DNA from: DASWTL01 sp966250385
Lineage (GTDB): Bacteria > Bacteroidota > Bacteroidia > Sphingobacteriales > Sphingobacteriaceae
Assembly: GCA_966250385.1 (NCBI GenBank)
Contig: CBINHC010000005.1
Coordinates: forward strand, 124,001 to 188,000
DNA length: 64,000 bases
Reading direction: 5' to 3'
Shown here: in pieces, positions 7,884-17,220 of the stretch
Position numbering within the stretch: position 1 is the first letter of the stretch
How the letters are laid out: each line of letters starts with the position of its first letter
Position numbers and translations under genes: made by a program
Notes under the pieces: model-generated
Database searches by the model: none
What the model saw: the letters and a program-made list of their open reading frames with translations, nothing else
What the model was told of the DNA's origin: nothing

Positions 7884-9605
7884 TCAGCCGGCGACCTGGG
7901 AGGCTCGTTTACGGTCCAGGCATACGTCACACACGCCGCACTCGCGGGGCGCCTCTTCATTGAAATAGGCCAGCAGCTGTATGTTCCGGCATTCCTTCGT
8001 TTCCGCATACCGGATCACGGCGCCAACCTGTTCGGAGTGTATCCGCTGTCTTTCCGCGATATACCGCCGGTCCAGTACTAGGTGCTCCATATCGGCACGG
8101 CCTTTCAGGAACTGCAGCTGGGGTTTATCGGTCTGCGGAAGATAGGAAATCACCTGCAGTTGATGCAGCCGCTGCAGCACCGCGCCCACTTTTTCCCGGC
8201 TGATCCGGAGCCGGCCTGCAAGATCCTTTTCCCTCACCGGAAGATAATGATCGTAAATACCGCCGTACATCCTCAGCAGGGTCTTCAAAAAGAAATCATA
8301 CTCCCGGTTTTCAATCTGGAAACGGTACAGTTCCTCGGGACTCAGCAGAACCTGTACGCGCGACGGCAGGTAAACCGATTCGCTCAGGGCGATATATTCA
8401 TCCCTTTCCAAAAATTTCAGGGCCTGGAGGGTCTTCAGTGCCTCCAGCTTGTACCGGCGGCAGAAATCGCCTGCATCAAAAGGCAGGACAAGCCCTTCTC
8501 CGGCGCCGTAAGCCAGCTGGTAATAGTTCGCCAGATAATGATAAACCGTCTTGATCTCCAGTATGGCGGGATAACTGTCTTCGAGCTTTTTTTGCAGCTG
8601 CCTGACATCCTCTTCCTGGTACAGCAGGACGGCGAACGCTTTATTCTCATCGCGGCCTGCCCTTCCCGCTTCCTGGTAGTACGCCTCCAGGCTGTCCGGC
8701 AGGTCCAGGTGAACCACGAACCGTACATCGCCCTTATCAATTCCCATCCCGAAGGCGTTGGTCGCTGCGATCACCCGGGTGCGACCGGACTTCCAGTCAT
8801 CCTGCCGCTTATTCCGGGTATCCGGATCCAGCCCGGCATGGTAAAAATCCGCGCTGATGCCCGCCCGGTTGAGCAGCTGCGCCACATCCTGGGTAGCCTT
8901 GCGGTTGCGGACATAAACGATTCCGCTCCCAGGCACATTCCGGGCGATGGCAAGCAGCTTCCCGGACTTGTCCGTTTCCCTGGAAACGACATACCGGAGG
9001 TTGCTCCGCTCAAACGAACTCCGGAAAACATTCGGCTCCTTGAAGAGCAGTTTGTCCTGGATGTCCGCGGCGACCTGTTCCGTTGCCGTCGCAGTCAGCG
9101 CCAGAACCGGAACTCCGGGATGAATCTCGCGCAGGCGGGTGAGCTGAAGGTACGGCGGGCGGAAATCATACCCCCACTGGGAGATACAGTGGGCCTCGTC
9201 AACCGCGATCAGGCTGACATTCATGTACCGGATCCGCTCCCGAACCAGATCGGAAAGCAAACGTTCAGGTGAGATATATAAAAACCTGACATCCCCGTAG
9301 ATACAGTTATCCAGCAGGATGTCGATCTCCCGCTTTCCCATCCCGGAAACGATAGCGACCGCCTTGATTCCTCTTTGCCGGAGATTCGCCACCTGATCCT
9401 TCATCAGCGCGATCAGCGGGGACACGACAAGGCAGATCCCGGGAAGCGACAGGGCAGGCACCTGGAAGCAAACCGACTTACCACCGCCCGTCGGCATCAG
9501 GGCAAGCGTGTCCTTTTTTCCGAGGACCGAAAGGATGATTTCTTCCTGCATCGGCCGGAAGCGATCATAGCCCCAAAACTGTTTAAGTACCTGATGAATG
9601 CCCAT
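7884..9605 (-). CDS. recQ: ATP-dependent DNA helicase RecQ
   Basis: A superfamily 2 helicase that unwinds DNA 3' to 5' during repair and fork restart. Seen motifs: Walker A MPTGGGKS (about 37-44), DEAH in AVDEAHCISQWGYDFRP (136-139), TATATEQV, GIVYVRNRK, and motif VI QEAGRAGRDE. The zinc-binding cysteines of the RecQ C-terminal domain are present (ECRNIQLL...CGVCDVC). At about 574 residues it lacks the HRDC domain of E. coli RecQ. Three starts are possible (9617 TTG, 9614 ATG, 9605 ATG); 9605 is preferred because a -7 box at 9615-9622 directly abuts the upstream ATG. Confidence 0.95.
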   Translation of the reverse strand: MGIHQVLKQFWGYDRFRPMQEEIILSVLGKKDTLALMPTGGGKSVCFQVPALSLPGICLVVSPLIALMKDQVANLRQRGIKAVAIVSGMGKREIDILLDNCIYGDVRFLYISPERLLSDLVRERIRYMNVSLIAVDEAHCISQWGYDFRPPYLQLTRLREIHPGVPVLALTATATEQVAADIQDKLLFKEPNVFRSSFERSNLRYVVSRETDKSGKLLAIARNVPGSGIVYVRNRKATQDVAQLLNRAGISADFYHAGLDPDTRNKRQDDWKSGRTRVIAATNAFGMGIDKGDVRFVVHLDLPDSLEAYYQEAGRAGRDENKAFAVLLYQEEDVRQLQKKLEDSYPAILEIKTVYHYLANYYQLAYGAGEGLVLPFDAGDFCRRYKLEALKTLQALKFLERDEYIALSESVYLPSRVQVLLSPEELYRFQIENREYDFFLKTLLRMYGGIYDHYLPVREKDLAGRLRISREKVGAVLQRLHQLQVISYLPQTDKPQLQFLKGRADMEHLVLDRRYIAERQRIHSEQVGAVIRYAETKECRNIQLLAYFNEEAPRECGVCDVCLDRKRASQVAG

Positions 9606-9614
9606 TAAAGACAT

Positions 9615-9622
9615 CAAAACTA
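9615..9622 (-). promoter_or_regulatory. -7 box (TAGTTTTG) of recQ
   Basis: On the minus strand TAGTTTTG is followed immediately by ATG at 9614 and by a second in-frame ATG at 9605. Transcription starting a few bases after the box would leave only the second ATG with any leader. Confidence 0.45.
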
Positions 9623-9658
9623 TGAATAATTGCTAAATTGGCGCTCCCAAGAATGCTT

Positions 9659-12600
9659 ATGATGAAGAAACACCTACCTATTTTACTGTTTGTTCTGGTT
9701 GCCGGTACGGCAGCCGCCCAGGAAGGAAAGAAATGGAACGTCGAAAAGGCTCCCGGCCCCACCAGGACCGTTTCATTCACGACCGACGAAGGAACCTGGA
9801 TGGATCTGGACGTCAGTCCGGATGGAAAAGAAATCGTTTTTGACCTGCTGGGCGACATCTACAAGATGCCGGTTTCAGGAGGGAAAGCGACCCTGCTCGC
9901 GGGCGGGATGGCCTACGAGGTCCAGCCGCGCTTCAGTCCGAACGGCAAGTACATCTCGTATACCAGCGACAGGGACGGCGGCGACAACATCTGGATCATG
10001 AACAGCGACGGTTCAGGAAAGCGGGCGGTTACCCGTGAGAATTTCCGGCTCCTGAATAATGCCGTATGGACGCCCGACAGCGAATACCTTATTGCCCGGA
10101 AGCACTTCACCGGCACCCGGTCCCTTGGCGCCGGGGAAATGTGGATGTATCACATCACAGGCGGCGAAGGGGTTCAGCTAACCAAAAGGAAGAACGACCA
10201 GCAGGACGCAGGCGAACCGGAAGTGTCGCCGGACGGAAAGTACGTCTACTACAGTGAAGATGTGAGCCCCGGGCCTTTTTTCCAGTACAACAAGGATCCG
10301 AACGGGGAGATCTATAATATAAAACGGCTCAACCTGACGACCGGTGAAACCGAAACGGTTACCGGCGGTCAGGGCGGCGCGGCCCGGCCGCAACTTTCCC
10401 CGGACGGACGGTACCTGGCCTTCGTCAGGCGGGTGCGGTTGAAATCGACGCTGTTTCTGCAGGACCTCGAAACCGGGGAAGAATGGCCGCTGTATGACGA
10501 CCTGTCCCGGGATCAGCAGGAAGCGTGGGCAATTTTCGGGGTCTACTCCAATTTTGACTGGACGCCTGACAGCAAAAGCCTGATATTTTACGCCAAGGGA
10601 AAGATCCGGAAACTGGACATCTCATCCATGGCATCTACGGAAATCCCTTTTGAGGCGGACGTGCGGCAAACAGTCACTGAAGCGCTGCACATCAGTCAGC
10701 CCGTCTTTACCGATGAGTTTGACGTGAAGATGATCCGTCAGCTTACCACTTCACCGGATGAGAGCAAGGTGGCCTTCAATGCGGCCGGATACCTGTATAT
10801 CCGGGAGCTTCCAAACGGGAAACCTGAACGGGTCACCAACGGCACCGACTTCGAATTCGAGCCGGCCTTCAGCCCGGACGGAAAATCGCTGGTCTATGTA
10901 AGCTGGAGCGACGAGGGTCGCGGATCCGTCAACAAGGTCGATCTGCGCTCGGGGCGGATCACCCGGCTGACTTCGGAAAAAGGATATTACTATTCCCCGA
11001 GGTTCTCGAACAAAGGCGACCTGGTGGTGTACCGGAAGGGCACGGGCAACGATGTCCTGGGATATACTTATGGCAAGAACACGGGCATTTATACGGTTTC
11101 TGCCAATGGCGGCCGCACCACCCGGATCTCCCGCTCCGGGATCCGGCCAAGTTTCAGTGCGGACGATAGCCGCATCTTTTTCCAGAGCACCGAAGGAGGC
11201 AAGAAAGCCCTGAAGAGCATGGATCTCAACGGGTCGAACGTCCGTACCCACTATACCTCCACTTACGCGAACCTGTTCGTCCCCAGCCCGGACGGAAAAT
11301 GGCTTGCCTTCACCGAACTGTTCAACGCGTACGTGACCCCGCTGGTCACCACCGGAAATGCGGTCGAGCTGTCGTCCACCAACAAGGCCCTTCCACTGAC
11401 CCGGATCTCCCGCGATGCCGGCTCCTACCTGCACTGGAGCAATGATGGCCGTAAGCTGCACTGGACGCTCGGCCCCCAGTATTTCACCAGGGATCTCAAG
11501 AACTCGTTCACGTTCCTGGAAGGGTCCCCATCGAAACTTCCGGCACCTGACAGCACCGGGCTGAACATCGGTTTCAAACTGAAATCGGATGTACCGGACG
11601 GCAAGATCGCGTTTACGGGTGCCCGGATCATTACCATGAAAGGCGACCAGGTCATCGAAAACGGAACCATCCTGATCGAGAAGAACCGGATCACGGCGGT
11701 CGGCAGCGCCTCGGAGGTGAAAGTGCCTACAGACGCGAAAATTGTCAATGCGGACGGAAAGACGATCATGCCGGGGATCGTAGATGTTCATGCCCATTTA
11801 CGGACCAGCCCGGACGGCGTTTCGCCGCAGCAGGACTGGGGATACTATACGAATCTGGCGTACGGCGTGACGACCTCCCATGATCCGTCGAGCAATACCG
11901 AAATGGTCTTCAGCCAGTCCGAAATGCTGAAAGCGGGACGGACGGTCGGTCCAAGGGTGTATTCGACCGGAACGATCCTCTACGGGGCGGACGGCGATTT
12001 CAAGGCGGTCGTTAACAGCCTAGATGATGCACGGTCACACCTGCGCCGGTTAAAGGCAGTCGGGGCATTTTCTGTGAAATCATACAACCAGCCGCGCCGT
12101 GAGCAGAGTCAGCAGATCCTGGCTGCCGCCCGCGAGCTTGGGATGATGGTGGTGCCGGAAGGCGGATCCACCTTCTTTCACAATATGGCGATGGTGGTGG
12201 ACGGTCATACCGGGATCGAACATAATATCCCGGTGGTCCCCTTGTATAAGGACGTCAAAGCTTTGTGGAATGCAACCAAAGTCGCCTACACCCCGACCCT
12301 GATCGTATCATACGGTTCCCAGTCCGGTGAAGTCTTCTGGTATGACCGGACCAATGTCTGGGAAAACGAGCGGCTGCTGAACTTTACGCCGCGGCATATC
12401 ATCGATGCGCGCTCCAGACGCAGAACCACTTCGGAATTCGGGGACTACGGCCATATCGAGGTCTCCAAGGCGGTCAAGCAGCTGGCTGACGGCGGCACGA
12501 AGATCAACCTGGGTGCGCACGGACAGATCCAGGGCCTGGGAGCCCACTGGGAACTCTGGATGCTCGCCCAAGGCGGTATGAGTTCGCTTCAGGCTATCCG

Positions 12601-12904
12601 GAGCGCAACGATCAACGGTGCCGAATACCTGGGTATGGGCAAGGAGATCGGTTCACTGGAAACCGGGAAACTCGCCGACCTGATCGTCCTGGACGAAAAC
12701 CCGCTGACCGACATCCGCAATACCGAGAAGATCAGTTACGTGATGATCAACGGCCGGCTGTATGACGCAGCCACGATGGACGAGGTGATCTCCCGGAATA
12801 AACCCAAAGGTAAAATGTGGTGGCAGATGGGCCGGGGCGAATCCACCGGGTTCACCCAAACGGAATCCGAAACCCACCTGTTTACAAGTCCGGAATGCGA
12901 CTAA
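9659..12904 (+). CDS. Secreted beta-propeller (TolB/PD40-like) amidohydrolase
   Basis: About 1,080 residues with a signal peptide (MMKKHLPILLFVLVAGTAAAQ). The first 600 or so residues hold repeated PD40/WD40-like motifs such as SPDGKEIVF, SPNGKYISY and SPDGKSLVY, forming one or two propellers like those of TolB. The C-terminal 440 residues are an amidohydrolase with the metal-binding HxH in GIVDVHAHL and later histidines in VDGHTGIEH and LGAHGQ. The protein class resembles prolidase- or imidazolonepropionase-like enzymes; the substrate cannot be told. The start at 9659 is chosen for the signal peptide over an upstream TTG. Confidence 0.88.
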   Translation: MMKKHLPILLFVLVAGTAAAQEGKKWNVEKAPGPTRTVSFTTDEGTWMDLDVSPDGKEIVFDLLGDIYKMPVSGGKATLLAGGMAYEVQPRFSPNGKYISYTSDRDGGDNIWIMNSDGSGKRAVTRENFRLLNNAVWTPDSEYLIARKHFTGTRSLGAGEMWMYHITGGEGVQLTKRKNDQQDAGEPEVSPDGKYVYYSEDVSPGPFFQYNKDPNGEIYNIKRLNLTTGETETVTGGQGGAARPQLSPDGRYLAFVRRVRLKSTLFLQDLETGEEWPLYDDLSRDQQEAWAIFGVYSNFDWTPDSKSLIFYAKGKIRKLDISSMASTEIPFEADVRQTVTEALHISQPVFTDEFDVKMIRQLTTSPDESKVAFNAAGYLYIRELPNGKPERVTNGTDFEFEPAFSPDGKSLVYVSWSDEGRGSVNKVDLRSGRITRLTSEKGYYYSPRFSNKGDLVVYRKGTGNDVLGYTYGKNTGIYTVSANGGRTTRISRSGIRPSFSADDSRIFFQSTEGGKKALKSMDLNGSNVRTHYTSTYANLFVPSPDGKWLAFTELFNAYVTPLVTTGNAVELSSTNKALPLTRISRDAGSYLHWSNDGRKLHWTLGPQYFTRDLKNSFTFLEGSPSKLPAPDSTGLNIGFKLKSDVPDGKIAFTGARIITMKGDQVIENGTILIEKNRITAVGSASEVKVPTDAKIVNADGKTIMPGIVDVHAHLRTSPDGVSPQQDWGYYTNLAYGVTTSHDPSSNTEMVFSQSEMLKAGRTVGPRVYSTGTILYGADGDFKAVVNSLDDARSHLRRLKAVGAFSVKSYNQPRREQSQQILAAARELGMMVVPEGGSTFFHNMAMVVDGHTGIEHNIPVVPLYKDVKALWNATKVAYTPTLIVSYGSQSGEVFWYDRTNVWENERLLNFTPRHIIDARSRRRTTSEFGDYGHIEVSKAVKQLADGGTKINLGAHGQIQGLGAHWELWMLAQGGMSSLQAIRSATINGAEYLGMGKEIGSLETGKLADLIVLDENPLTDIRNTEKISYVMINGRLYDAATMDEVISRNKPKGKMWWQMGRGESTGFTQTESETHLFTSPECD

Positions 12905-12932
12905 TCTGGAAAAGAGTGAATGAAATACAGCA

Positions 12933-12972
12933 GGAAGCCGCCTCAGAGGCAATGGGGCGGCTTCTTCCTTTG
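12933..12972 (+). terminator. Terminator after the amidohydrolase gene
   Basis: The arms GAAGCCGCC (12934-12942) and GGCGGCTTC (12956-12964) pair perfectly and a short T-rich tract follows. Confidence 0.65.
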
Positions 12973-13189
12973 GCATCAACTTCCCAGGGAACCGTTGGCC
13001 GCGTGCCCTTATAAAAACCAACTTCCGTAGTCTACCAGCACCCGAGGGACGAACGATGGGAAAGGGGTGACTTCCGGGGGCCCGTGCATATCCCTGGACT
13101 GCCTGTAGGAAGAAAAACGGCGTTACGCTAAGAAACGGCCTTAACCATTCAAAATCAGGATCTAAGGTTTTAGATTGCACTGATTGATA

Positions 13190-13587
13190 TTGGGTTGAAA
13201 CCACAACTTATACAGACGGCACCGTTCAGGAAGTTGCAACATTTTTATTCAAACGCGTTCTAGCGAAAGACCCGGTGGAGGGACAAGCGAACCGGCACCC
13301 GATTGTGCAATTGCGGTACCGATTCCAGTTCGCCCTGAAACATTCAAATTCTATAACACGGCAACAAATTGGCAAGCACCATATGTAAAAAATTACGGAA
13401 TTGTCATCGAAGAAGCGATAAAGGTGGTCTACCCGAAACTTATCGCTCAAGCTCCAACTACGAATTGGGAATTGCCGGGACTTTAACTGACTTCGGGGCA
13501 GTAAGCGCCGAAGAAGCAAAGATTAGAGCCAAAAGAGCTGTAAATTTAGCGGAATACGACATTGCACAACAGGTGGTCGTGATTTGA
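13190..13587 (+). pseudogene. Decayed coding sequence of unknown family
   Basis: The 712-bp gap between the amidohydrolase and the flavoprotein gene looks coding in pieces that lie in different frames. One frame near 13190 reads VETTTYTDGTVQEVATFLFK. A second (about 13210-13490) includes PETFKFYNTATNWQAPYV and then EEAIKVVYPKL. A third ends at 13587 with EEAKIRAKRAVNLAEYDIA. Each is free of stops only locally, as expected after frameshifts. The composition is more AT-rich than the neighbours. No intact start or family is recognised. It may be a relic of a transferred gene; it could also be chance. Confidence 0.3.
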
Positions 13588-13616
13588 CAAGTGGTCAGGC
13601 TACCAGGACAAAGCGT

Positions 13617-14813
13617 TTACAGGTTCTGTGCGATCACGTAGCCGCTTGCCCAGGCCCACTGGAAATTATAGCCGCCAAGCCAGCCGGTCACATCGACACA
13701 CTCACCCCCAAAATAGAGTCCGGGAATCTTTCTGGATTCCAGCGTCTTGGAAGAAAGCTCTTCGGTGCTTACCCCGCCCCGCATGACTTCAGCCTTGTCA
13801 TACCCCTTATCCCCGGCAGGCTTCACCTCAAAGTGATGAATAAACTGCCGGATCGCCTGGATTTCGCCTTTGGAGAGCGATGCCAGGTTCTTATGAACGG
13901 GAATGAACTTTCCCAGCGCTTCGGCAAACTTCCGGCTGTAGATCCCGGCCAGTACGGTTACCAGAAGCTTTTTACCATTGCCCCGCCGCTCCTCCTCCAG
14001 GAGCTCTACAATATCACCCAGCGGCAGGAGATCGATTCCGATGCGTTCCCCCGGCCGCCAGTAAGACGAGATCTGAAGAATGGCCGGTCCGCTCAGCCCC
14101 CAGTGCGTAAAGAGGATATTTTCTTCAAAGCTCATCGGCCCGCACGATACGCGGCTGAACACCGTGTTGCCTGAAAGATGGGCAAACCAGTCGGCATCCT
14201 TACCGGTAATGGTCAGGGGCACCAGCGCAGGAGCTGTTTCGGTTATGGCGAGTCCGAACTTCCGGGCCGCCCGGAGCGCGAAGTCTGTAGCTCCCATCTT
14301 CGGAATCGGGAGACCGCCGGATGCCATTACGACCTTAGGCGCGGTAATCTCCGCGGGCCTGGCGTTTTTCAGGTAGGATACGCGGAACAGCCCGTCCCCC
14401 GCCCTTTCTACGGACCGCACTTCCGCGCCGCACCGGATCTCCTGGTCCATATCGGCGCACAATTGTGTAAAAACCTTGACGATGTCACGGGCCTTGTTGG
14501 TCTCCGGAAAAAGCTGCCCGAGGGTCTTCTCCTGCCCGGTGATCCCGTAGGTCTCGAAAAAGCTGATCGTATCCTGGACGGTCCACCGGGAGAATGCCGA
14601 CTTACAAAAGTGCTCGTTACCGGAGATGAAGTTCTGATGCGAAGCATACAGGTTCGTATAGTTGCAGCGGCCGCCGCCTGAGATCAGAATCTTGGCTCCG
14701 GGCGTCTCATTCTTTTCGAGCAGCAGCACCCGTTTTCCCAAATAACCGGCCTGTACCGCACACATCAGACCGCAGGCTCCGGCGCCTATTATGATGGCAT
14801 CAAATTCATTCAT
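13617..14813 (-). CDS. BaiN/HI0933-like NAD(P)/FAD-dependent flavoprotein
   Basis: About 398 residues. The N-terminus is an FAD-binding Rossmann motif (DAIIIGAGACGLMCA). The family signatures ISGGGRCNYTN and the C-terminal GGYNFQWAWASGYVIA match the HI0933/BaiN/RdsA group of aminoacetone-oxidase-like flavoproteins. These are soluble oxidoreductases with largely unproven substrates. The start at 14813 (MNEFDAI) is chosen because it begins just before the Rossmann fold and follows a -7 box by 9 nt. Confidence 0.88.
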   Translation of the reverse strand: MNEFDAIIIGAGACGLMCAVQAGYLGKRVLLLEKNETPGAKILISGGGRCNYTNLYASHQNFISGNEHFCKSAFSRWTVQDTISFFETYGITGQEKTLGQLFPETNKARDIVKVFTQLCADMDQEIRCGAEVRSVERAGDGLFRVSYLKNARPAEITAPKVVMASGGLPIPKMGATDFALRAARKFGLAITETAPALVPLTITGKDADWFAHLSGNTVFSRVSCGPMSFEENILFTHWGLSGPAILQISSYWRPGERIGIDLLPLGDIVELLEEERRGNGKKLLVTVLAGIYSRKFAEALGKFIPVHKNLASLSKGEIQAIRQFIHHFEVKPAGDKGYDKAEVMRGGVSTEELSSKTLESRKIPGLYFGGECVDVTGWLGGYNFQWAWASGYVIAQNL

Positions 14814-14822
14814 TCTGACCGG

Positions 14823-14830
14823 CAAAGATA
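14823..14830 (-). promoter_or_regulatory. -7 box (TATCTTTG) of the BaiN-like gene
   Basis: Minus-strand TATCTTTG ends 9 nt before the ATG at 14813. With the divergent purK box at 14884 it makes a compact back-to-back promoter region of about 90 bp. Confidence 0.5.
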
Positions 14831-14883
14831 GAACCGCGGGCACTCATATTAGGAAAAAGTTTACGAATCACAGGATTTCCTTT

Positions 14884-14891
14884 TACTTTTG
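14884..14891 (+). promoter_or_regulatory. -7 box (TACTTTTG) of purKE
   Basis: TACTTTTG ends 9 nt before the purK ATG at 14901. It rules out the upstream TTG at 14889 as the start, since that TTG lies inside the box. Confidence 0.5.
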
Positions 14892-14900
14892 GACAGAATC

Positions 14901-16040
14901 ATGAAAGCATTTTACGGAGATCTCAGGTTAGGTATACTCGGCGGCGGACAGCTTGGCCGGATGCTGATCCAGGAAGCAATCAATTACAATGTCACCACCC
15001 GGGTACTCGATCCGGACCCCGAGGCCCCCTGTAAAAATCTCTGTGATCAATTCGTTGTCGGCTCCTTGACGGATTACGACACCGTTTACCACTTCGGTAA
15101 AGGCGCCGACCTGATCACCATTGAGATCGAAAAGGTCAACGTCGACGCCCTGCAGAAGCTGGAAGAGGAAGGCGTGCTGGTCTATCCGCAGGCCCGTGTT
15201 ATCCGGCTGATCCAGGACAAGGGCCTCCAAAAGGAATTTTTTAAGCAGAACGACATTCCGAGTGCGCCGTTCCGGCTCATTTCCTCGGCGAGCCAGCTGC
15301 AGGAATCCGGGTTCCCGTTCCCCTATATCCAGAAATTACGGAAAGACGGGTATGACGGCCGGGGTGTCATGAAAATCACTTCTGAAGAAGACCTGCAAAA
15401 CGCCTTTACAGCGCCGAGCCTGATCGAAGAAATGATCGACTTTGAAAAAGAGATCTCCGTTATTGTCGCCCGGAACGAAAACGGGGCCGTCAAGGCGTTT
15501 CCGCTCGTTGAAATGGAATTTAACGCTCAGGCAAACCTGGTGGAATTCCTGATCTCTCCCTCTACCTTTTCCGCGGAGATCCAGTCGGAAGCAGAACGCC
15601 TGGCCATCAAGGTAGCCGAAGATCTCCGGATTACCGGACTGCTTGCCGTGGAAATGTTTCTGACACGCGACGGCCAGATCCTGGTGAACGAGGTTGCGCC
15701 CAGACCGCATAACAGCGGACATCAGAGCATCGAGGGGAATTACACCTCCCAGTTTGAACAGCACCTGCGGGCGATCTTTAACCTTCCCCTGGGAGACACC
15801 CGGACCATCCAGCATGCCGTGATGATCAATCTGCTCGGCGAACCGGGATATGAGGGCCCCGCTGAATACGAGGGACTTTCTGAAGTGATGAAGCTGGAGG
15901 GCGTGTACATCCACCTCTACGGAAAGAAAATCACCAAACCGTTCAGGAAAATGGGCCATGTTACCATCGTGGATGAGGACCGGGAAAAGGCTATTGAAAA
16001 AGCAAGATTCGTACAGCAAACATTAAAAGTAATCATCTAG
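14901..16040 (+). CDS. purK: 5-(carboxyamino)imidazole ribonucleotide synthase
   Basis: The ATP-grasp enzyme that converts AIR, bicarbonate and ATP to N5-CAIR in purine synthesis. The 379-residue product has the N-terminal motif GILGGGQLGRML, the ATP-grasp stretches KLRKDGYDGRGV and LIEEMIDFEKEISVI, and the metal/ATP loop NEVAPRPHNSGH. It is the expected length. It forms an operon with purE, which starts 3 bp after its stop and supplies the next enzyme. Confidence 0.96.
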   Translation: MKAFYGDLRLGILGGGQLGRMLIQEAINYNVTTRVLDPDPEAPCKNLCDQFVVGSLTDYDTVYHFGKGADLITIEIEKVNVDALQKLEEEGVLVYPQARVIRLIQDKGLQKEFFKQNDIPSAPFRLISSASQLQESGFPFPYIQKLRKDGYDGRGVMKITSEEDLQNAFTAPSLIEEMIDFEKEISVIVARNENGAVKAFPLVEMEFNAQANLVEFLISPSTFSAEIQSEAERLAIKVAEDLRITGLLAVEMFLTRDGQILVNEVAPRPHNSGHQSIEGNYTSQFEQHLRAIFNLPLGDTRTIQHAVMINLLGEPGYEGPAEYEGLSEVMKLEGVYIHLYGKKITKPFRKMGHVTIVDEDREKAIEKARFVQQTLKVII

Positions 16041-16043
16041 AAA

Positions 16044-16544
16044 ATGAGTCAGCCGACACCGATCGTAGGAATAATCATGGGCAGCAAATCCGACCTGAAT
16101 GTCATGCAGGACGCAGCTGATATACTGACAGCATTCGGGGTTCCCTATGAGCTCACCGTGGTATCTGCACACCGGACGCCGCAACGGATGTTCGATTACG
16201 CAGCATCGGCGGCCGGCCGCGGACTGAAGGTCATTATCGCAGGCGCAGGCGGCGCAGCTCACCTGCCGGGTATGGTGGCTTCCATTACCAGCCTTCCGGT
16301 GATCGGCGTACCCGTCAAATCTTCGAACTCGATCGACGGCTGGGACAGCATCCTCTCCATCCTGCAGATGCCTAACGGTATTCCTGTAGCAACCGTTGCA
16401 CTGAACGCCGCCAAGAATGCCGGGATCCTTGCAGCACAGATCCTGGGAACGTCCGATCCCGAGGTATCACGTAAACTGACCGCGTATAAGGAAGATTTGA
16501 AAGAGAAGGTCGAAGCGAGTGCCAGGGAGCTGGAAAATCAGTAA
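16044..16544 (+). CDS. purE: N5-carboxyaminoimidazole ribonucleotide mutase
   Basis: Class I PurE, which converts N5-CAIR to CAIR. The 166-residue protein starts with IVGIIMGSKSDLNVM and carries SAHRTPQRM with the catalytic His, followed by GAGGAAHLPGM and the C-terminal LNAAKNAG. Its coupling to purK confirms the two-step bacterial route rather than the single-step class II enzyme. Confidence 0.96.
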   Translation: MSQPTPIVGIIMGSKSDLNVMQDAADILTAFGVPYELTVVSAHRTPQRMFDYAASAAGRGLKVIIAGAGGAAHLPGMVASITSLPVIGVPVKSSNSIDGWDSILSILQMPNGIPVATVALNAAKNAGILAAQILGTSDPEVSRKLTAYKEDLKEKVEASARELENQ

Positions 16545-16551
16545 CCGCTTC

Positions 16552-17115
16552 TTAGTTCCACATCGGGTTTTCAGGAAAATTGGCAATATGCGCGTACTTG
16601 GGTCCGAGTGCGATCACCACTTCGCGCCACAGCGTCTCGTCATCAAGAAGGAACAGGAGTTCCGGGTTGTACTTGTTGGCGATCAGCCATGCGTTCTGTT
16701 CAACCTCCTCTTCAAGCTGCGTTTCGCCCCATCCGGAATAGCCGACGAAAAAGCGGATCTCGCCGGGCCCGATATCCCCGTTGTTGAGCAAAAGCTTCAG
16801 CGCCTCAAAGTTTCCGCCCCAGTAGACCCCGCCGCCGAGATCAATGCCGCTGTTCAGCCGGTCATATGAACGGTGGATAAAGTGCAGCGTATCATTCCCC
16901 ACCGGACCGCCGATATATATCGGAAAGTCTGCTTCCGGGCATTCGGGGATAATATCCTTCAGGAACAGGTTACTTTTCTGATTCAGCACGTAACCGACCG
17001 ACCCGTCTTCATTATGTTCGGTCAGCAGGACGACTGCCCGCTTGAAATTCGGATCCTGCATGAATGGTTCTGAGATGAGCAAGCTTGATATCTGGGGGCT
17101 ACTGTTTGTCAACAT
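16552..17115 (-). CDS. YqgE/AlgH family protein (UPF0301)
   Basis: About 187 residues. Family features are LLISEPFMQDPNFKRAVVLLTEHNEDGSVGYVLN (positions about 11-44), the GGPV motif, and FVGYSGWGETQLEEEVEQNAWL near residue 120. The biochemical role of the family is not settled, although AlgH was first linked to alginate regulation. The start at 17115 (MLTNSS) is closest to the usual N-terminus; the upstream extension does not look like the family. It converges with purE. Confidence 0.9.
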   Translation of the reverse strand: MLTNSSPQISSLLISEPFMQDPNFKRAVVLLTEHNEDGSVGYVLNQKSNLFLKDIIPECPEADFPIYIGGPVGNDTLHFIHRSYDRLNSGIDLGGGVYWGGNFEALKLLLNNGDIGPGEIRFFVGYSGWGETQLEEEVEQNAWLIANKYNPELLFLLDDETLWREVVIALGPKYAHIANFPENPMWN

Positions 17116-17207
17116 AACAAGGTAACATATGCTTTCCCTGCATGTTTTAGCCGGGAACAATTAGCGAATATATTTAACGGGATGGCAACGAATCCCCGGC
17201 GAAGTCT

Positions 17208-17215
17208 TAAGTTTG
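17208..17215 (+). promoter_or_regulatory. -7 box (TAAGTTTG) of pdxH
   Basis: TAAGTTTG ends 5 nt before the ATG at 17221. It lies inside the longer open frame that begins at 17182, so the shorter start is favoured and a nearly leaderless transcript is implied. Confidence 0.5.
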
Positions 17216-17220
17216 CCTTT

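Noticed and set aside
8082..9272. 396-codon open frame on the plus strand
   Set aside because: Antisense to recQ, whose helicase motifs are complete; no domain or start signal supports it.
10751..11797. 348-codon open frame on the minus strand
   Set aside because: Antisense to the amidohydrolase gene; no family resemblance.
17182..17220. Thirteen-residue N-terminal extension of PdxH
   Set aside because: A -7 promoter box lies inside this stretch and PdxH homologues begin near the MSIDKSI start.
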